A DNA stretch of 5,266 nucleotides. Source: Candidatus Hodarchaeota archaeon. GTDB taxonomy: Archaea > Asgardarchaeota > Heimdallarchaeia > Hodarchaeales > YT1-039. The notes under the pieces were generated by a model. The model was given only the letters and a program-made list of their open reading frames with translations. It was not told the DNA's origin and made no database searches. Made by a program: the position numbers and the translations under genes. Shown in pieces: positions 5,221 to 5,266 of the stretch. The stretch lies in assembly GCA_016840025.1 (NCBI GenBank), contig JAEOTF010000459.1, positions 1 to 5,266 of the forward strand, in the 5' to 3' direction. How positions within the stretch are numbered: position 1 is the stretch's first letter; every line of letters starts with the position of its first letter.

Positions 5221-5266
5221 CCTCCAGCGGTAAAAAAGCCCGGAAAAAACCACTGCCCGATATTCA

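Larger units (their letters stand above)
4702..5266. other. Long non-coding right flank
   Basis: I find no supportable gene, tRNA or insertion sequence in these 565 bases. One minus-strand frame is open from 5263 to a stop at 5111-5113 but has no ATG and begins right after an in-frame TGA at the window edge. It may be a gene remnant or chance. No clear rho-independent terminator follows the 165-aa gene. Two small symmetric sites are listed separately. Confidence 0.55.

Noticed and set aside
5111..5263. About 50 open codons on the minus strand at the right edge
   Set aside because: There is no ATG, an in-frame TGA sits at the window edge, and the length is within chance for this much non-coding DNA. 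It may be a gene remnant, but this cannot be supported.
1..5266. CRISPR array or integron cassette array
   Set aside because: There are no regularly spaced repeats, and the genes lie in mixed orientations without recognisable attC-like sites.

Overview
This is an AT-rich bacterial window (I judge it under 40% G+C by eye). It carries short genes on both strands, long non-coding gaps and no housekeeping or taxonomic marker. The base composition, weak Shine-Dalgarno signals and sparse packing would suit a low-GC Gram-negative such as a Leptospira-like spirochaete, but nothing proves the genus. The mixed orientations and the kinds of nuclease and NADase domains present suggest an accessory region of defence or conflict genes rather than a core operon.

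Left part (1-646): one small hypothetical gene on the minus strand (53-328), then about 320 bp without a gene. That gap ends in a possible promoter very close to the start of the next gene. Centre-left (647-2140): the largest gene, a 497-residue SIR2-like protein with a GAGAS nucleotide-binding loop, a TLNHD motif, a KLHGS motif and an IGYSWGDPH motif. It is most likely a stand-alone NAD+-consuming sirtuin-type effector. No HerA, Argonaute or TIR partner is next to it.

Centre (2321-2681, minus strand): a tight two-gene unit. The first gene is a previously uncalled 35-residue, extremely basic mini-protein (18 Lys/Arg). One base after its stop, a strong AAGGAGG site serves a TTG start for a compact GIY-YIG nuclease-domain protein. 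Right of it lie an unassigned 133-residue minus-strand gene (2889-3290), a short G+C-rich gene remnant (3307-3390) and a degenerate TTAGTG repeat.

Right part (3588-4701): a two-gene plus-strand unit with an 11-base overlap. The first product is a 208-residue helical protein with the RNxxxH signature of HEPN ribonucleases. The second is a 165-residue protein of no recognised family. The layout resembles a toxin with its antitoxin or immunity partner, but the partner is not the usual MNT nucleotidyltransferase. The last 565 bp hold no gene that I can support, only a perfect 12-bp palindrome and a 7-bp stem-loop.

The most promising leads are the HEPN gene with its unknown partner, and the basic mini-protein coupled to the GIY-YIG gene. 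No shared operon links the SIR2, GIY-YIG and HEPN units, so any joint action is inference from proximity alone.
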